Source: Lenzites betulinus (taxonomy: Eukaryota > Basidiomycota > Agaricomycetes > Polyporales > Polyporaceae). Taken from it: a DNA stretch of 64,000 nucleotides. Of this stretch, positions 50,122 through 61,196 are shown piece by piece. Where the stretch lies: NCBI GenBank assembly GCA_022264855.1, contig JABYQU010000003.1, forward strand, positions 186,001 to 250,000, written 5' to 3'. The notes under the pieces are model-generated. The model made no database searches. It was not told where the DNA came from and saw only the letters and a list, made by a program, of their open reading frames with translations. A program made the translations under genes and the position numbers. The first letter of the stretch is position 1. Every line of letters starts with the position of its first letter.

Positions 50122-51700
50122 CTCGGCCGGGGGGCGTGCGCCCACCGCCTTTGGCTTCGTACAGCTGCGTGTCTTGCACGGCTGTTGGAGTTGGGACTTG
50201 CAACTGTTGGAGGCCGCTGTCTGGATCTACCCAGTATATGGGCGCCACGTTGAATCGTCAGGAGGCTTGGCTGGGGCGGCCGCACGCGCCGCGGGGCGTG
50301 GCTCTTTACCACGGTAGTGTATATACCACACCATACCATTTCTAGTTTCGTAATCACACTGTACTATACATGCATTCAGCTCGTCGTACTGTTACTACAT
50401 CCCGTCTTTCGAAGACCTTTCTTGATGCCTGGATTAGGTCCACCACGACTTTGACTTCACGACGCGATCAGGTGACCGCGAATGGTCCAAGTCTAGGCCT
50501 TGCGCAGATCGTGAGCGCGTTCAATGCCTCGGGTAGCCTTGTCAAACAACACCTACGTGTGTTCGGCGACCGGCGTTGCAGCGAAGATACCCAACATCCC
50601 GGGTTCAATACTTCACTCGAAACAGCCCTACCAATGCGACCAATTGTAGCTACGTCGACGAGTCTCCGCGGTCGACACACTGCCCACAGGCAGCACTCAC
50701 AAAGTACGCTCTATACCTCCTACCTCTCGTACCCTACTTCTGTCATCGTGAACAGCAGAGCAAGCATCTGGGACCCAGGTTTCTGTCTTCCCGTCTTCCC
50801 CGCCCGCCCGCTGGCAACCACACTAACTATTCCTCAAATACCCGAAACACCCATGACGGCACGCCCAATCCAGATGACCAGCCTCGCCACGCAGTCAAGA
50901 CCGTAATTGCTTAAAGTCATAATAACAACTCAGTCCATTCAATGCATTCGATGTGACGCAGCAGCGGGGCTGAGACAGCGCTATAATAGCGCAGCGGGGC
51001 AGGCATGTTATATGATAGGCGGTCGTTTCGGCCGCGAAGGGCGTCCATGGGTGGACTTGGTTTTAATTATGTTTCGAGCCGTGACGAGCCTGACTGCGCG
51101 CGGCCCCGCAGGGACGTCTGTTCCGGGGTGCGTTTCGTATTCGGGGCGGGCGTCGGTGGGCGGGACAATCTTGGTGCACGGTGGTGGATGGGGGTTCGAA
51201 CGTTTTAACGTGGAGGCCTGTGAGGAAGACTGAGGCTCTGTCAAGACACTCGTGAAGATGCCATGAAGAAACCGCCAGCGAGTGTACGTACCCCGCTGCC
51301 GTACACCCACAGCCGACGCAGCCCCCAAAAGCCATCGAGGGTCGCGCACGGGCGCGCCGTCGACTTTGTCGCGGTGATCCAGGGTTGTCTCGCCGCCACC
51401 GAGCGTGCAGGCGCGGGGACGGCGAGATGGGTGATACGCGCACGCGCTACCGCAAGCGACGAATGCATGAAGGCTAATTTGCAGTTAATTTTGCGCGCGG
51501 GTTTCAGCGCGGGGCGTCACTTCGCGTAGGATGTTTGTGCCGGTCTGGACTCTGACTGCCGTGGTGCGAGGCGCGAGACTCAGACGGCGGGGTGAGGCGG
51601 GCAGGCGTGAGTCGTGACGGTGCAGGGTGCAGGCGTGCATGCATGCATGCATGTGCGTAAGTGACCGGCGGAGAGGGAGGGGGAGGGGAATGGGGAGGAG
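50122..51700. other. Intergenic, hydrophobin upstream region
   Basis: A 178-codon plus frame at 50370-50906 and overlapping frames lack start context and domain. Near 51635-51650 a (CATG)4 run stands before the hydrophobin promoter. A purine-rich GGGAGGGGGAGGGGAATGGG tract (51675-51694) lies directly upstream of the TATA box. Confidence 0.45.
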
Positions 51701-51706
51701 TATAAA
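51701..51706 (+). promoter_or_regulatory. TATA box of the hydrophobin gene
   Basis: TATAAA in GGAGTATAAAGAGC, 137 bp before the ATG, followed by a CT-rich leader typical of highly expressed fungal genes. Confidence 0.7.
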
Positions 51707-51837
51707 GAGCACCCTCCGCACCCCCACTCCCCAGCAGTCCTCGACCGCCTCAGCACTCCAGCTCTCTGCAGTCCGCACTCGCCCACTACCCACTCCCACT
51801 CCTAATACCTACCCTCTTACTCCCTTCTATTACGAAG

Positions 51838-52258
51838 ATGTTCGCCCGCGTCGCCGCCCTCGCCCTCGCGCTCCCCCTCCTTGCTGCCGCCCAGGACTGC
51901 AACACCGGCCCCATCCAGTGCTGCAACAGCGTCGAGAGCGTACGTCTTCCTCCCCCCACATGGTGTCTGAGCGGTTTGACTGACGCGCTCGCTGCACAGT
52001 CCAGCTCCGCCGCCGGCGCCGCGATCCTGAGCCTGCTCGGCGTCGTCGTCCAGGACGTGACCGCGCAGATCGGCCTCGGGTGCTCCCCCATCTCCGCCGT
52101 CGGCCTTGGCCAGTCGTCCTGCAGCGCCAGCCCCGTGTGCTGCGAGAACAACAACGTCGTACGTGGCTGCGTCAGTCATTGGCGTGGACTGTTGCTGATT
52201 TTCATTTTGATTGTAGGGCGGTCTCGTTTCGATTGGCTGCGTGCCCATCGAGCTTTGA
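51838..52258 (+). CDS. Class I hydrophobin
   Basis: Three exons (51838-51939, 52000-52158, 52217-52258) give 100 aa. Hydrophobins are secreted and self-assemble at air-water or hyphal surfaces, coating aerial hyphae and fruit bodies. A signal peptide MFARVAALALALPLLAAAQ is followed by a mature protein of about 80 residues. All eight cysteines are present in the pattern C-X6-CC-X32-C-X12-C-X5-CC-X12-C, within class I limits, from DCNTGPIQCC to VSIGCVPIEL. The intron positions, one after the first CC and one after the second CC, match common mushroom hydrophobin genes. The TATA box and CT-rich leader suggest strong expression. No second hydrophobin is nearby in this window. Confidence 0.97.
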
Positions 52259-52549
52259 GTGCGTCGGCGGGTTGGTTTAGATGGATGGGGAGGGAGGAGA
52301 GCGGGATAGTCGTATTGCTTGGATAATGTCGGGTGATGAATCGATTGGCTGTTGAGCTCCAAACTTCGAGTGCGCCTTAGGCGAAGGAATTGGACCGGCG
52401 ACGGTCGTGAGGTAGTGTTTGAGCTGACTAGTATGAACTCCACAGGACGGTTGTCGTCCTGGGTGGACTAACCATTAACGTTGACACAGAATGGAATTCA
52501 GTGGTGACCGGCTTCTCAGATGTTATTAAGCCGCTTGATTGAGTATACA

Positions 52550-53155
52550 GAACAAGAATGTACGTCACATTAGGTGGCCCTGTGATGAACACAGTCGACG
52601 GGCGTCGGGCGGGTGTGTCTTGTTTTTGAGGGAGTTATTGGGTGACGCGTATCATATGTTGTCTATCTGCTTCCCTCGTCAGAAAGTGGTATCGACGTTC
52701 AATCACCTGCAGCGAGAGCGTCCATACCAAATCATAGTAAACATACCTGCAGCGAGACCGTGACACAAGTATCCCGACGTCGACACATCCCAAGTAACCC
52801 CAAGTACTTGCATCCTGTGACGTCTCTTCGTGAAGCATTGCAAGTACAGCTGCACTCGACCTATCAGTGCGTCGCGCACGAGCGGCGCACACAACTTGAA
52901 CCACACGCTACGAGGTAGTCAAGTATCGGCATATGCCGACGGACGGATGGACCCACACTCAGTTGGCGGCGACAGTCACAGTGCTTCCCGTCGCCGACTA
53001 TACGACACACGCCCGACGTCCGACGGGTGCAGTGTGCCTACCCAAGGATATCCTGCGTAGAGACGACGTATACTTGGCAGGCCGACCCCACAAGGATTCT
53101 CGACTCGGGTACTCGGCACTCACCTTCATCTTCAAGTTTGGGTTGTCGCGATACC
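52550..53155. repeat. Tandem repeat, unit 1
   Basis: First copy of a diverged ~0.55-0.63-kb direct repeat. Anchors shared with unit 2 in the same order: CAAGAATG (52553), GACGGGCGTC, the GTTCAAT/TGCAGCGAGA block, CGACACATCCCAAGT, GGATGGACCCACA, TCGCCGACTATACGACACAC (52991), and GGTTGTCGCGATACC (53141). No coding capacity or terminal structure is seen. Confidence 0.8.
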
Positions 53156-53184
53156 GTTATCAAAACGCTCGACCAAGTAGAAAG

Positions 53185-53713
53185 CACAAGAATGCACATC
53201 GCATTAAGCGACTTTGGGATGGACGGGGTTGACGGGCGTCAGGCGAGTGCTTCCGTTCTTGAAGGAGCAGTTAGGTGACGCACATGTTGTCTAGCTGCAT
53301 CCATTGTCAGGAAGTAGTATCAATGTTCAATATTAAACACTTGCAGCGAGACATGAGCATCCCGTCGACACATCCCAAGTCCTCTCGAGTGCTTGAGCTC
53401 GAGACATCTTGTTGAAGCCGAGTACAGCTGTCCTCGACCTACCAATGTGTGGCGTCCACAACCACACGCCACGACGCATCACCGTCACGGTATCGGCATA
53501 CGCCGATGGCGGGATGGACCCACATTCATCTCGCGGCGAGGGTGCTTCTCGTCGCCGACTATACGACACACGTCCGACGTCCGACGTGCAGCATACCTAC
53601 GTCCAGCTATCCTACATAGAGACGGTGTATACTTAGCACAGCGGTCGACTACACCACAAGGATACTCGCGCCGACCCAGATACTCACCTTCGCCTTCGGG
53701 TTGTCACGATACC
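53185..53713. repeat. Tandem repeat, unit 2
   Basis: Second copy, with anchors at 53187 (CAAGAATG), 53552 (TCGCCGACTATACGACACAC) and 53699 (GGTTGTCACGATACC). The offset to unit 1 shrinks from 634 to 558 bp along the unit, so indels have accumulated since duplication. Confidence 0.8.
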
Positions 53714-56326
53714 AACCCGACACAATACCATCGCCATGGCAGTGCAGCGCAGAGCGTGGAACCGTCCAGTATTCGGGTGCCGTACGTATAAGCCTGGCCT
53801 GAGGCGTGCGTACGTACGTACGGGCCCGGGATAAGCTCAGAGTTCGCCTTGACAGGCTTGACAGGCAGGCTTGATGGGAGATCCGGAGGCAGCGAGGACC
53901 TAGGAAACCGACTACACCCTCCTCTTCCTTCTCAGTGGGGCCCAGGTGCGGGCAGTACTTGTACGGCATGCGCATACCTTACCTGGTGATACGGCGATGC
54001 ACCCGCGGCACGTCGTCTGCAGCGAGCAGAGCCCGCCGTTAGGCTGTCCTAGGAAAGCTTATAAGCAGTCCTGATGAGATTGCGGGATGGGGTCGGCGAG
54101 AGAAGCTCCCGGGGGCTTAGAGTTCGATTGGGAGCAAGACTAGGACAGCATCCAAGGGACCAAGATGCAAGCCTACGAGGGAGGAGGCATGCGGCGCAGA
54201 CGCAGAGGGGCTTACGGCGGCCGCCTGCGGGAGCCTCAGGGGAACTGTATACGGCACTGAGTTACGCAGGTATCAGCATCTGTATGTGGACAATGAACCA
54301 CTCGGCGGGCGCGGAACCAGACTGACTGACTGACCGCAGCGTCGTGCTCCCCGTAGGTTCCGCCCAGCCTTCCAGAAGTGGCACGCATTGTACGCAGCGT
54401 CGCGAGCCGCGCAGCCCGGGGTACAATGCAGTCGTCGGGATGGCTGGACAACAACAATAAGTAACTTCGTAGTAACTGAGGACAAGAGAAAGTGTGGCCA
54501 TGCATGATAGGCGGAGACAAGGGAACATAACGACGAGCGCGCCTGGCGGCGGCCTTCATTGATTCATTCCACCATCGCCGCGCGGTCTTCTTCCTCGGAC
54601 CTCGACATTGATCAACAGACAAGTTACAACGCATAAGTATCACAATGCACGCAAACGTACGTACCCCGTACAGCGCGCGCCACTGACAATGAACACGAAC
54701 GGGGATACTCGGTGTCAGAACGCGAAGCCCAAGCCGCGGCCAGGAACGTTCAGGTTCTCGACCTCCATCCTTCGACTCCTTTTTTGTTGTTGTGTTCAGG
54801 AAGACAGAATCAATGTACATGTTCTGCGCGGCCGACGCTCGGCGCGTGGCGCGCCCGTGTCAACGATGTGCCGTTGCCACTGCGGTTCGACTGCCTTCGA
54901 AGTTCGTAGTACAGTCAGTCGCACCGGTGCAGCTCTTGCTCCGATTCCGAACTTGTACGAACTTGAACGATACAGCGGTGGCACTTACCGAGCGGTGCCG
55001 CTTCGGCCGGCCGCCCACCGCGGCATTCCCCCTCTTCCACGGACCATGCATGGCCACTTCGCCATCCCCTCGGTACGCACAAAAATACGACAACACCAGT
55101 GGCAAGTCGAATTCGAAGCAGCCCCCCACCAACACATACGTACGTACGTACACTACACGGACCGAGCCCCCAAGCGATGGGAGCTGGGGCAGGATCTAAA
55201 GCAGCTCCGAGTCCCTGCACGGCATGCTGCTGCACGAAGTTCGAACGGGGGTCCTGCCGCTGCTGGGGGAAACACACACGGAGGAGCAGCTGACCGCGGG
55301 GGTCGGGCCATTCCGTCTTGCCCTGTACATACTTGCGCGGATCAAGACTGAGGACTTCTGGTACACTGGAGCACAGGAGCACTGGACGGGAAGCGGCTTC
55401 TTCGGACGGCGCATGCTGGGCTGGGCCCGTCGCGTGTGCGGTGACGGGACGCGGTGCAGTGTTGGTTCGCTGTCGCGGAAGACGCCCCCAGTACTTACGT
55501 GCCCCAGTGCTAGTGCTTGCTCGCAGGACGACGTGGCAAGGAGGAGATCAGGAAGTGCGAAGGCGAAGCAGGAAGCACTGGCAGGCCGATATCAAAGCGC
55601 ATTGAGCGGGGGCACTAGGGGCGAGTCTAGATGGCGGGAAGCGTGGACGATCTCGAGAGAAGCTGCAGGCTGCGTGCACGGATGCGTACAGCTCGCGAGG
55701 GGGGCTATCGGGGGGCAGATACGGACACCGCCTGTGGTCCGGTTCGATAGCAAGCTATAGCGTCCGATTTGCAGGCGAGCTGTCAATGTTGTCGGCGTGG
55801 GGGGCGGCGCGTCGTCCTTGGGCTGTCGACGTCGTGCTGAGACGCGGATCGGAGGACAGGAGTGGTTCCGCCGACGCTAGCCACATCGCGACGAGAGCGC
55901 CCTGCGTGCGGGATGACGAGCGCCACTCGCGTGCCGGTGGCGACGCTGCGGGGAGAGCTGGGGATGGAGGGGAGCACGCGGCAGAGACAATGGGCGGAGG
56001 AGCGATTGACGAGCGGATTGGGAGCGGCGTTGTTCCGAGACGAGCGAGCCAGGGCACGCGAGCTGCGCCTGGCCTGCACTGCCCGCTGTCGCCCGATGCG
56101 GCCATAAGCGAACCGAACCGATCGCCCGCCGGCTTGTCGTCACAGGGGCCCTCGCCGTTATAAGCCCAGTCCTCGCCGGCCTCGCCGCCCCAGGTCCTCC
56201 TCACCGCAAGCAATCGTCCTCAACGTCAACGCCTCTCGTCCATCCGTCCACTCGCCGCACGTACCTCATCCGCCCACTAATCTAGCACCAGCTCTCCTCT
56301 CCCCATCAAGCACAAGTACTAACGCC
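53714..56326. other. 2.6-kb intergenic region
   Basis: No gene is supported. A 247-codon plus frame (54608-55351) has no domain or start context. Short palindromic runs of TACG repeats occur at 53807-53822 and 55137-55150. A TTATAA box at 56158-56163 may serve the gene starting at 56327. Confidence 0.45.
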
Positions 56327-57061
56327 ATGGCCGTCTCCTCGCACCGCATCCACACCATCCACAACGCCTTCGGCGCGCCCTCCTGCTTCGCCCCCGCCCA
56401 TGCAGGCCACATCCCGCACCTCAACTCCGCCCAGGCCTCCTCCTTCACCCGCATCCCCAACGTCTGCGCCCCCCGCGCCCGCCCCTACCGCCTCGTGCCC
56501 GCCCCCACGCCCAGCCGCGCCGCCCCCGCCTCCCTCTCCGCCGCGTCAGCCTCCCCGTCCCCAGCCCCCGTCGGCCGCCCCCGCCGCACCTCCCTCTCCT
56601 TCTCCACCGCCCCCGCTGCGACCCGCCGCGCGCCCCCTCCCCCGCCCACACGCATCGCACCCGCACCTGCCCTTGCTCCGCGCGTCATCGAGATCCCCAC
56701 CATCGAGGACCCCTTCGCAGACGCACCCGCACCCTCTGCCTCCGTCCCTGCTTCCGCCCCTACCCTCGTCATCCCCCCACGCACCGCCGTCGCCTCGCAA
56801 TCCCCCGCGCCCTCCTCCTCCTCGAGTACCAGCACGGCACAGATGGCAACAGGGCTGAGCGCGCCCCCGGGGCTCGCACACGCGCAAGCACACACGCCCG
56901 TCCCGAGCGCCCGCGAGATCCGCGCGCGGCTCGTCGCGAGCGCGCTGCTGAACCGCACGGGCGGGCGCCCGCTGGGCGTGTACCTGCGCCGCCGCCTGAG
57001 CGGGCAGGAGCACGTGTATGTCAAGAGCGGGCTGTCGCAGCTCGTCGCGGCCGCGGCTTGA
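56327..57061 (+). CDS. Unknown Ala/Pro-rich protein with conserved-looking C-terminus
   Basis: A single-exon frame of 244 codons, preceded by a TTATAA box and a CT-rich leader. I do not recognise it. The N-terminus MAVSSHRIHTIHNAFGAPSC is non-repetitive; residues ~45-180 are low-complexity A/P/S/R, including VIEIPTIEDPFADAPAPSAS, a possible short docking motif. The last ~50 residues look folded and selected: PSAREIRARLVASALLNRTG, GRPLGVYLRRRLSGQEHVYV, KSGLSQLVAAAA. Extreme GC3 bias keeps all frames open here, so length alone is weak evidence; the start context, single terminal domain-like block and flanking UTR-like CT-rich sequence support this frame. A (GAC)10 repeat follows 92 bp after the stop. 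Confidence 0.72.
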   Translation: MAVSSHRIHTIHNAFGAPSCFAPAHAGHIPHLNSAQASSFTRIPNVCAPRARPYRLVPAPTPSRAAPASLSAASASPSPAPVGRPRRTSLSFSTAPAATRRAPPPPPTRIAPAPALAPRVIEIPTIEDPFADAPAPSASVPASAPTLVIPPRTAVASQSPAPSSSSSTSTAQMATGLSAPPGLAHAQAHTPVPSAREIRARLVASALLNRTGGRPLGVYLRRRLSGQEHVYVKSGLSQLVAAAA

Positions 57062-57152
57062 GCGGGGCGATTTCTTGGGCGCTGGGTTTGGGAGTGGAGT
57101 GGAAGGGTTTTTGGGTCGGGTTGGAGGAGGAGGAGGTTGGCTGGAGGAGGTG

Positions 57153-57182
57153 GACGACGACGACGACGACGACGACGACGAC
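57153..57182. repeat. Microsatellite (GAC)10
   Basis: Ten uninterrupted GAC units, 92 bp downstream of the stop codon of the Ala/Pro-rich protein gene. Confidence 0.95.
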
Positions 57183-57220
57183 ACACGCACGCTCCTTCTC
57201 GATTCTGGGCCGACGCATCT

Positions 57221-57240
57221 CGCACGCACGCACGCACGCA
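57221..57240. repeat. Microsatellite (CGCA)5
   Basis: Five uninterrupted CGCA units shortly after the GAC run. Confidence 0.95.
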
Positions 57241-58464
57241 TCGTCTTCTCTCGCATGTCACGCACCGCACTACTGCACACTTGCTATCATCATCTTCTCC
57301 CCGTCTGCCGTTCATTCATCCCTTTTCCTCGTCCCTTCCCCTTTTTCTTCCCCTTCTCCTCTCCTAACCCCCTCAAGGCCTCAAGCTCAAGCCCCCCCTA
57401 CCCCGGTCCCGAGTACAGCACACCGCACCCTACTAATCCCCGTCCCCATCCCGTCCTCTCACTCATCCCCTCACTCACGCACCGCACGCACGCCTCCTCA
57501 CGACCCGCACTCATCGCCCGCCCGCCCGGTTCCGCGTCGCGCTCTCCTCTCCTCTCCTCTCTCCTCTCGCTCCGCACGCTCCACATCCACACATTGTAGA
57601 ACACCGCACGCATCACACATCAGCACATCCCATCACGCGAATCCTGATTTATTGCCTCTCCCTCGCTCTTTCCCCTTGTCTCTTACTCCGTTTCTCTCTC
57701 CGTGTCTCATCGTTGAATCCGTTCTTGCGAGTTCTCGTTACCCGGTCTCTCTTCCCCGGTCTCTCTTCAGATTTCCCTGGTCTGCGCTACGTTTTTATCA
57801 TCGCCCCCCGTTCTCTGTGTTGTTGTCCCGTCGCCCCGCCCCGTCGCACGCTAATCGTAGACCCGCACCGCCGCACGCACCCGTATATAGGTACCATAGC
57901 ACGCACATACGCACACGGACTGCCATTGGTGTACAAAGTACAAGTAACTAAAGCCGCCTCGATGTGTAATTCGATTATCCGTTGATATCTCTCTGCCCCC
58001 AGGACGAGTGAGTGAATGAGTGAGTGAGGGAGATCAATGCTTCAGCTGTTGTGCATGTCAGTGATTCTGAAGGGGGAGTGATGTGCGCCGGAGAGGAGCT
58101 CGGAGGCGCAGATCCCCCGCGTTGCAATCGCATCACCCGCGCGCAAACCCACAAGCCCACAACGTTAACTGCACGTACATGATCTTCGCACGTCGGGGCC
58201 GCCCTGGCTGGCCATGGGCCGGTGCAAGCAGCTCTCCGCGCGGGGCGGGGAATCTATCACGGCTCTCCTTCTCTCCTTCTCTACATTCGCGCAAGCGTAC
58301 AAACGTACAAAACGGCTCGCGTAAAGTCCAGCCCACATGCTCAAGCCGGCACAGACCTCAGACCCCAGGGTAGATCCGCTGTTGCAGGATCATCGCCCGT
58401 CGACAGCGACATCGCTCTCGCTCGTCGCGCACGTCAGGGTGCGGTGGCGTATTACTAGTATGTA

Positions 58465-58487
58465 CACTACGCGCCCCGAAGTTCGTG
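58465..58487 (+). repeat. Left terminal inverted repeat of the CACTA-type element
   Basis: CACTACGCGCCCC, two mismatched bases, then AGTTCGTG. Confidence 0.85.
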
Positions 58488-59713
58488 AACATCACGATCA
58501 AGTATCAGGGCATAAGTTCGTGGTAAACCACGCATTAAACCGTTGATTTCAATGAAGTTTATCACGAATTAAGTCATAGCGTAAGTTCGTGAAGTTCTGC
58601 GTGATTATCACGGAGAAACTGTCCCCCCTCACGAAGTTAGGTGTTACGAATTTTCATCTTGACTTCCACGAAGATACTGCATGACCCACACTCAACGGAT
58701 TTCTTTGTGGTATTCAAGACAATATGTCATGGCGGAATCATGCACATACATCGTGATTATCAGGAAGCTATAAGTAATATAATCATTGCGGTACTGCGTG
58801 ATATGCTATACATGGTTATCCTACGAGCTGCTGCACTTACAAGATATAGGGGCACGGCACATGGGTATCCGTTGAATTACTGGCGTGATACCTCGCTGAA
58901 TCGACTCACCTGCTCCTGCACAATGTGTTCGATGTGCTTGTCCACAGGTGTTCTGAAGTACACCATAGTGGTAAGTTCGCTGAACATCACATTAGCTGGC
59001 CTATGAACCTCACCGTAAGTTACAGCACTACGATTGCGTCGGTGGGCGTTGGGCCAGCCTGTGTCGAGTGCTTCGTGCCACGGCCCACTTGGAGGGCAGC
59101 TGCACCAGCGCTTTGCGCGGGCGTGCACTACATAGGAATCGCAGAAGCGAGGGCCGGCTGGAATAGGTTGAGCTGCACCAGTGACAAGTCCAGACTGACG
59201 TTGCAAGTACTTTCACAGACTACAGTCCTCCAAGTAGCAACGAGTAAAGCCCCAGATCCCTGAAGCTGAAGCCCAAGCAGCAGCGACAGGCTATCCAGCC
59301 GCCAGAAGTTCAACAAAACACAGAACAGAGATCCACCGAGATAGTAAGAGAAACAGCACCCATCAGAGCCTCAGAGTTATGGTAAGAACAGTGGCCATCA
59401 GAGAGTCAGGGTGATATGACACTTGAAGCATAAAGAAGAGAGAGAGGCGAGAAGACGACGACGAGCAGAGATGAAGAATTTGTACGCTTACGTAGGTGTA
59501 CGCAGATGTACGCGTGCTGACTTCGAGCCGGCGCCTGACATGCGTTACAGAGCGCTAAAACTCTCGAGGTAGTCTATCGTGATTATTAGGGCTTAAAGTC
59601 ATGATAAGGGAAGTCGTGAACTCCACGAACTGGATCACGACTATACTACTCCACGAATTTACAACGAATTTACTTCGTGATGCCTTACATTCACGTAGTA
59701 ACTTCGTGGGCAC

Positions 59714-59736
59714 CACGAACTGTGGGGCGCGTAGTG
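59714..59736 (-). repeat. Right terminal inverted repeat of the CACTA-type element
   Basis: Reverse complement reads CACTACGCGCCCC, two mismatched bases, then AGTTCGTG, pairing with the left end. Confidence 0.85.
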
Positions 59737-59739
59737 GTA

Positions 59740-60450
59740 GCGCGAGCGTGTTAGCTGACTTGGACGCAGTAGCGTGGCGTGGATCAGTACTAGTGCAATT
59801 GACAGTACCAGTGCATTCGCGCGCGCGGAGTTACAGTTCGTTCGAGGCTTCGAGCTGAGCTCAGGGTCCACCCATATACGACGACGTCACAGCTTCGGAA
59901 GAGCGCGACGTCCCATCGGAGGCCGCCCAAGGACCGCAGAGCCTCCGCCCCTCCACCCCTCCGCCCCTCCAGCCCCTGCATCCTACTGCATCCTATCTAC
60001 CGTCCCCATATTAAGCTAGCTCCCCGCCCCCGCCTTGCGCACACTGCGACCCACCGTCCCCCGCCGCAGCACCCCGCCCCGTCCCGCGGATCCACAAACC
60101 TTCCGCCGCGGCCGTGATTAATCCATTATCGGAGCCGGCGGGTGGCTGAACGCGAGGTACCTCTGGGCGCTCCGGCGCGCGTTCCGCCCCTGTCCCAGGT
60201 CCCGCCCTAAGGTTCGGGCACATGGGCGGGACAGCTGCAGGGACAGGGGACAGCAGGAGACGCGGGAGGAGGCCCGATGGTTTACGCGCGGACGCGGAGC
60301 CGACGCGGGGCCGACAAGGCGTATTTTTTCCGGGCTCGGGGCGGGGGCGGGTCGCGGTCAGGAGGGGACGGAGAGGTAGGGAGAAGACAGGAGGTAGGGG
60401 GTGGGGGTGTAGGAGGTGGGTGTGGTGGGGGCATGGGGAAGGAAAAGGAA
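59740..60450. other. Intergenic, upstream of tRNA-Glu
   Basis: GC-rich, with a G-rich run (GGTAGGGGGTGGGGGTGTAG, 60393-60412) shortly before the tRNA. No gene seen. Confidence 0.5.
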
Positions 60451-60522
60451 TCCGATATGGTGTAGTGGCTAACATTATCGCCTCTCACGCGATAGCCCGG
60501 GGTTCGATTCCCCGTGTCGGAA
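60451..60522 (+). tRNA. tRNA-Glu (CTC)
   Basis: A 72-nt cloverleaf without intron. Acceptor TCCGATA pairs with TGTCGGA (one G-T pair), discriminator A. D arm TGGTGTAGTGGCTAACA; anticodon stem ATCGC/GCGAT with loop CTCTCAC, anticodon CTC; T arm CCGGGG-TTCGATT-CCCCGT. A and B box sequences are standard. A TGGTTTTT run directly follows and can terminate Pol III. Confidence 0.97.
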
Positions 60523-61196
60523 TGGTTTTTGGTGTGTAGAGGGAGGGATAGCGGAATGTGAAGGAGGCGACGTAGTATCGTCCCGGGAAGTACTGCTGCT
60601 AGTATAACAGATCCGGTTGTGCGTGTACAACGCGCACGCGCCACGGTGGACGCTGGGGCCGGTATCTTTGGTTAAACTTGCTTCGTCTGAAGCTTGAAGC
60701 TTGAAGCTTGAAGGCTCGGAATCCACTCAGGAGATCATACATATGTATGTCCCTGGGAGGACTCATCCTGTAGTGCTGAACTCTACTAACAGCAGGTGCG
60801 GCGCAAGTACTGTGCACAGGACAAACTTCGGCTTGTACAACTCACGCGATGCTTCCTGAAACCTGCATCAACCTTCCCCAAGCCTCACTTTCGGCTGCAC
60901 GGATGGGTAAGAGGACGGGCTAAGGTTACATCCAGGTTCCGGATTAGTACGCGAGCGTACGCATAGGCGACACAGTGCGATCGCGCGCGGGGGCATAAAG
61001 CAGGAGGAGCGATTGTCTTCCACCTAGGCTCTGCGCGTCGTGAGGCTGATGTACGAGCCTAGCACAAAGCCGAACGCTGCATTCTATTCGTGCACCGTGA
61101 CAGAGCTGCCGTGGTGTATCTACTAGGTCACAGTCTTAGTATTTTGTACTATAGGCGTCAGCCTGAACGTCGCCAAAATGACGGGCTCACCACTGC
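60523..61196. other. Intergenic
   Basis: 3' flanks of tRNA-Glu and of the DHA1 transporter. A short tandem GAAGCTT repeat (GAAGCTTGAAGCTTGAAGCT) stands near 60689-60708. No gene seen. Confidence 0.5.

Larger units (their letters stand above)
57062..58461. other. Intergenic, simple-sequence rich
   Basis: Probably contains the 3' UTR of the preceding gene. Includes (GAC)10, (CGCA)5, and long pyrimidine-rich tracts from 57290 to 57760. Open frames here are by-products of low complexity. Confidence 0.5.
58465..59736. mobile_element. Non-autonomous CACTA-type DNA transposon
   Basis: A 1,272-bp element. Both ends begin CACTACGCGCCCC read inward, then differ at two positions and match again for AGTTCGTG, so 21 of 23 terminal bases are inverted repeats. 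Each end is flanked by GTA (58462-58464 and 59737-59739), a 3-bp target duplication, as expected of the CACTA (EnSpm/CMC) superfamily. The subterminal regions carry repeated TTCGTG/CACGAA hexamers in both orientations, six in the left ~220 bp and five in the right ~130 bp, the usual transposase-binding design. No transposase frame is present; the largest internal frames (about 110-120 codons) match nothing known. It must therefore depend on a transposase elsewhere. The near-perfect ends and intact duplication suggest insertion in the not-distant past. Confidence 0.82.

Noticed and set aside
50370..50914. 178- and 112-codon overlapping plus frames
   Set aside because: Different frames of the same stretch with no splice structure or recognisable motif.
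54608..55351. 247-codon plus-strand frame
   Set aside because: No initiator context, promoter or domain, and the composition changes abruptly along its length.
57018..57951. Long frames with Asp or Thr runs and Ser/Pro-rich tails
   Set aside because: Produced by the GAC repeat and pyrimidine-rich tracts downstream of a real stop codon.
58641..59263. Internal frames of the CACTA-type element as a transposase
   Set aside because: They are under 125 codons, overlap each other and show no DDE-type or other transposase signature.
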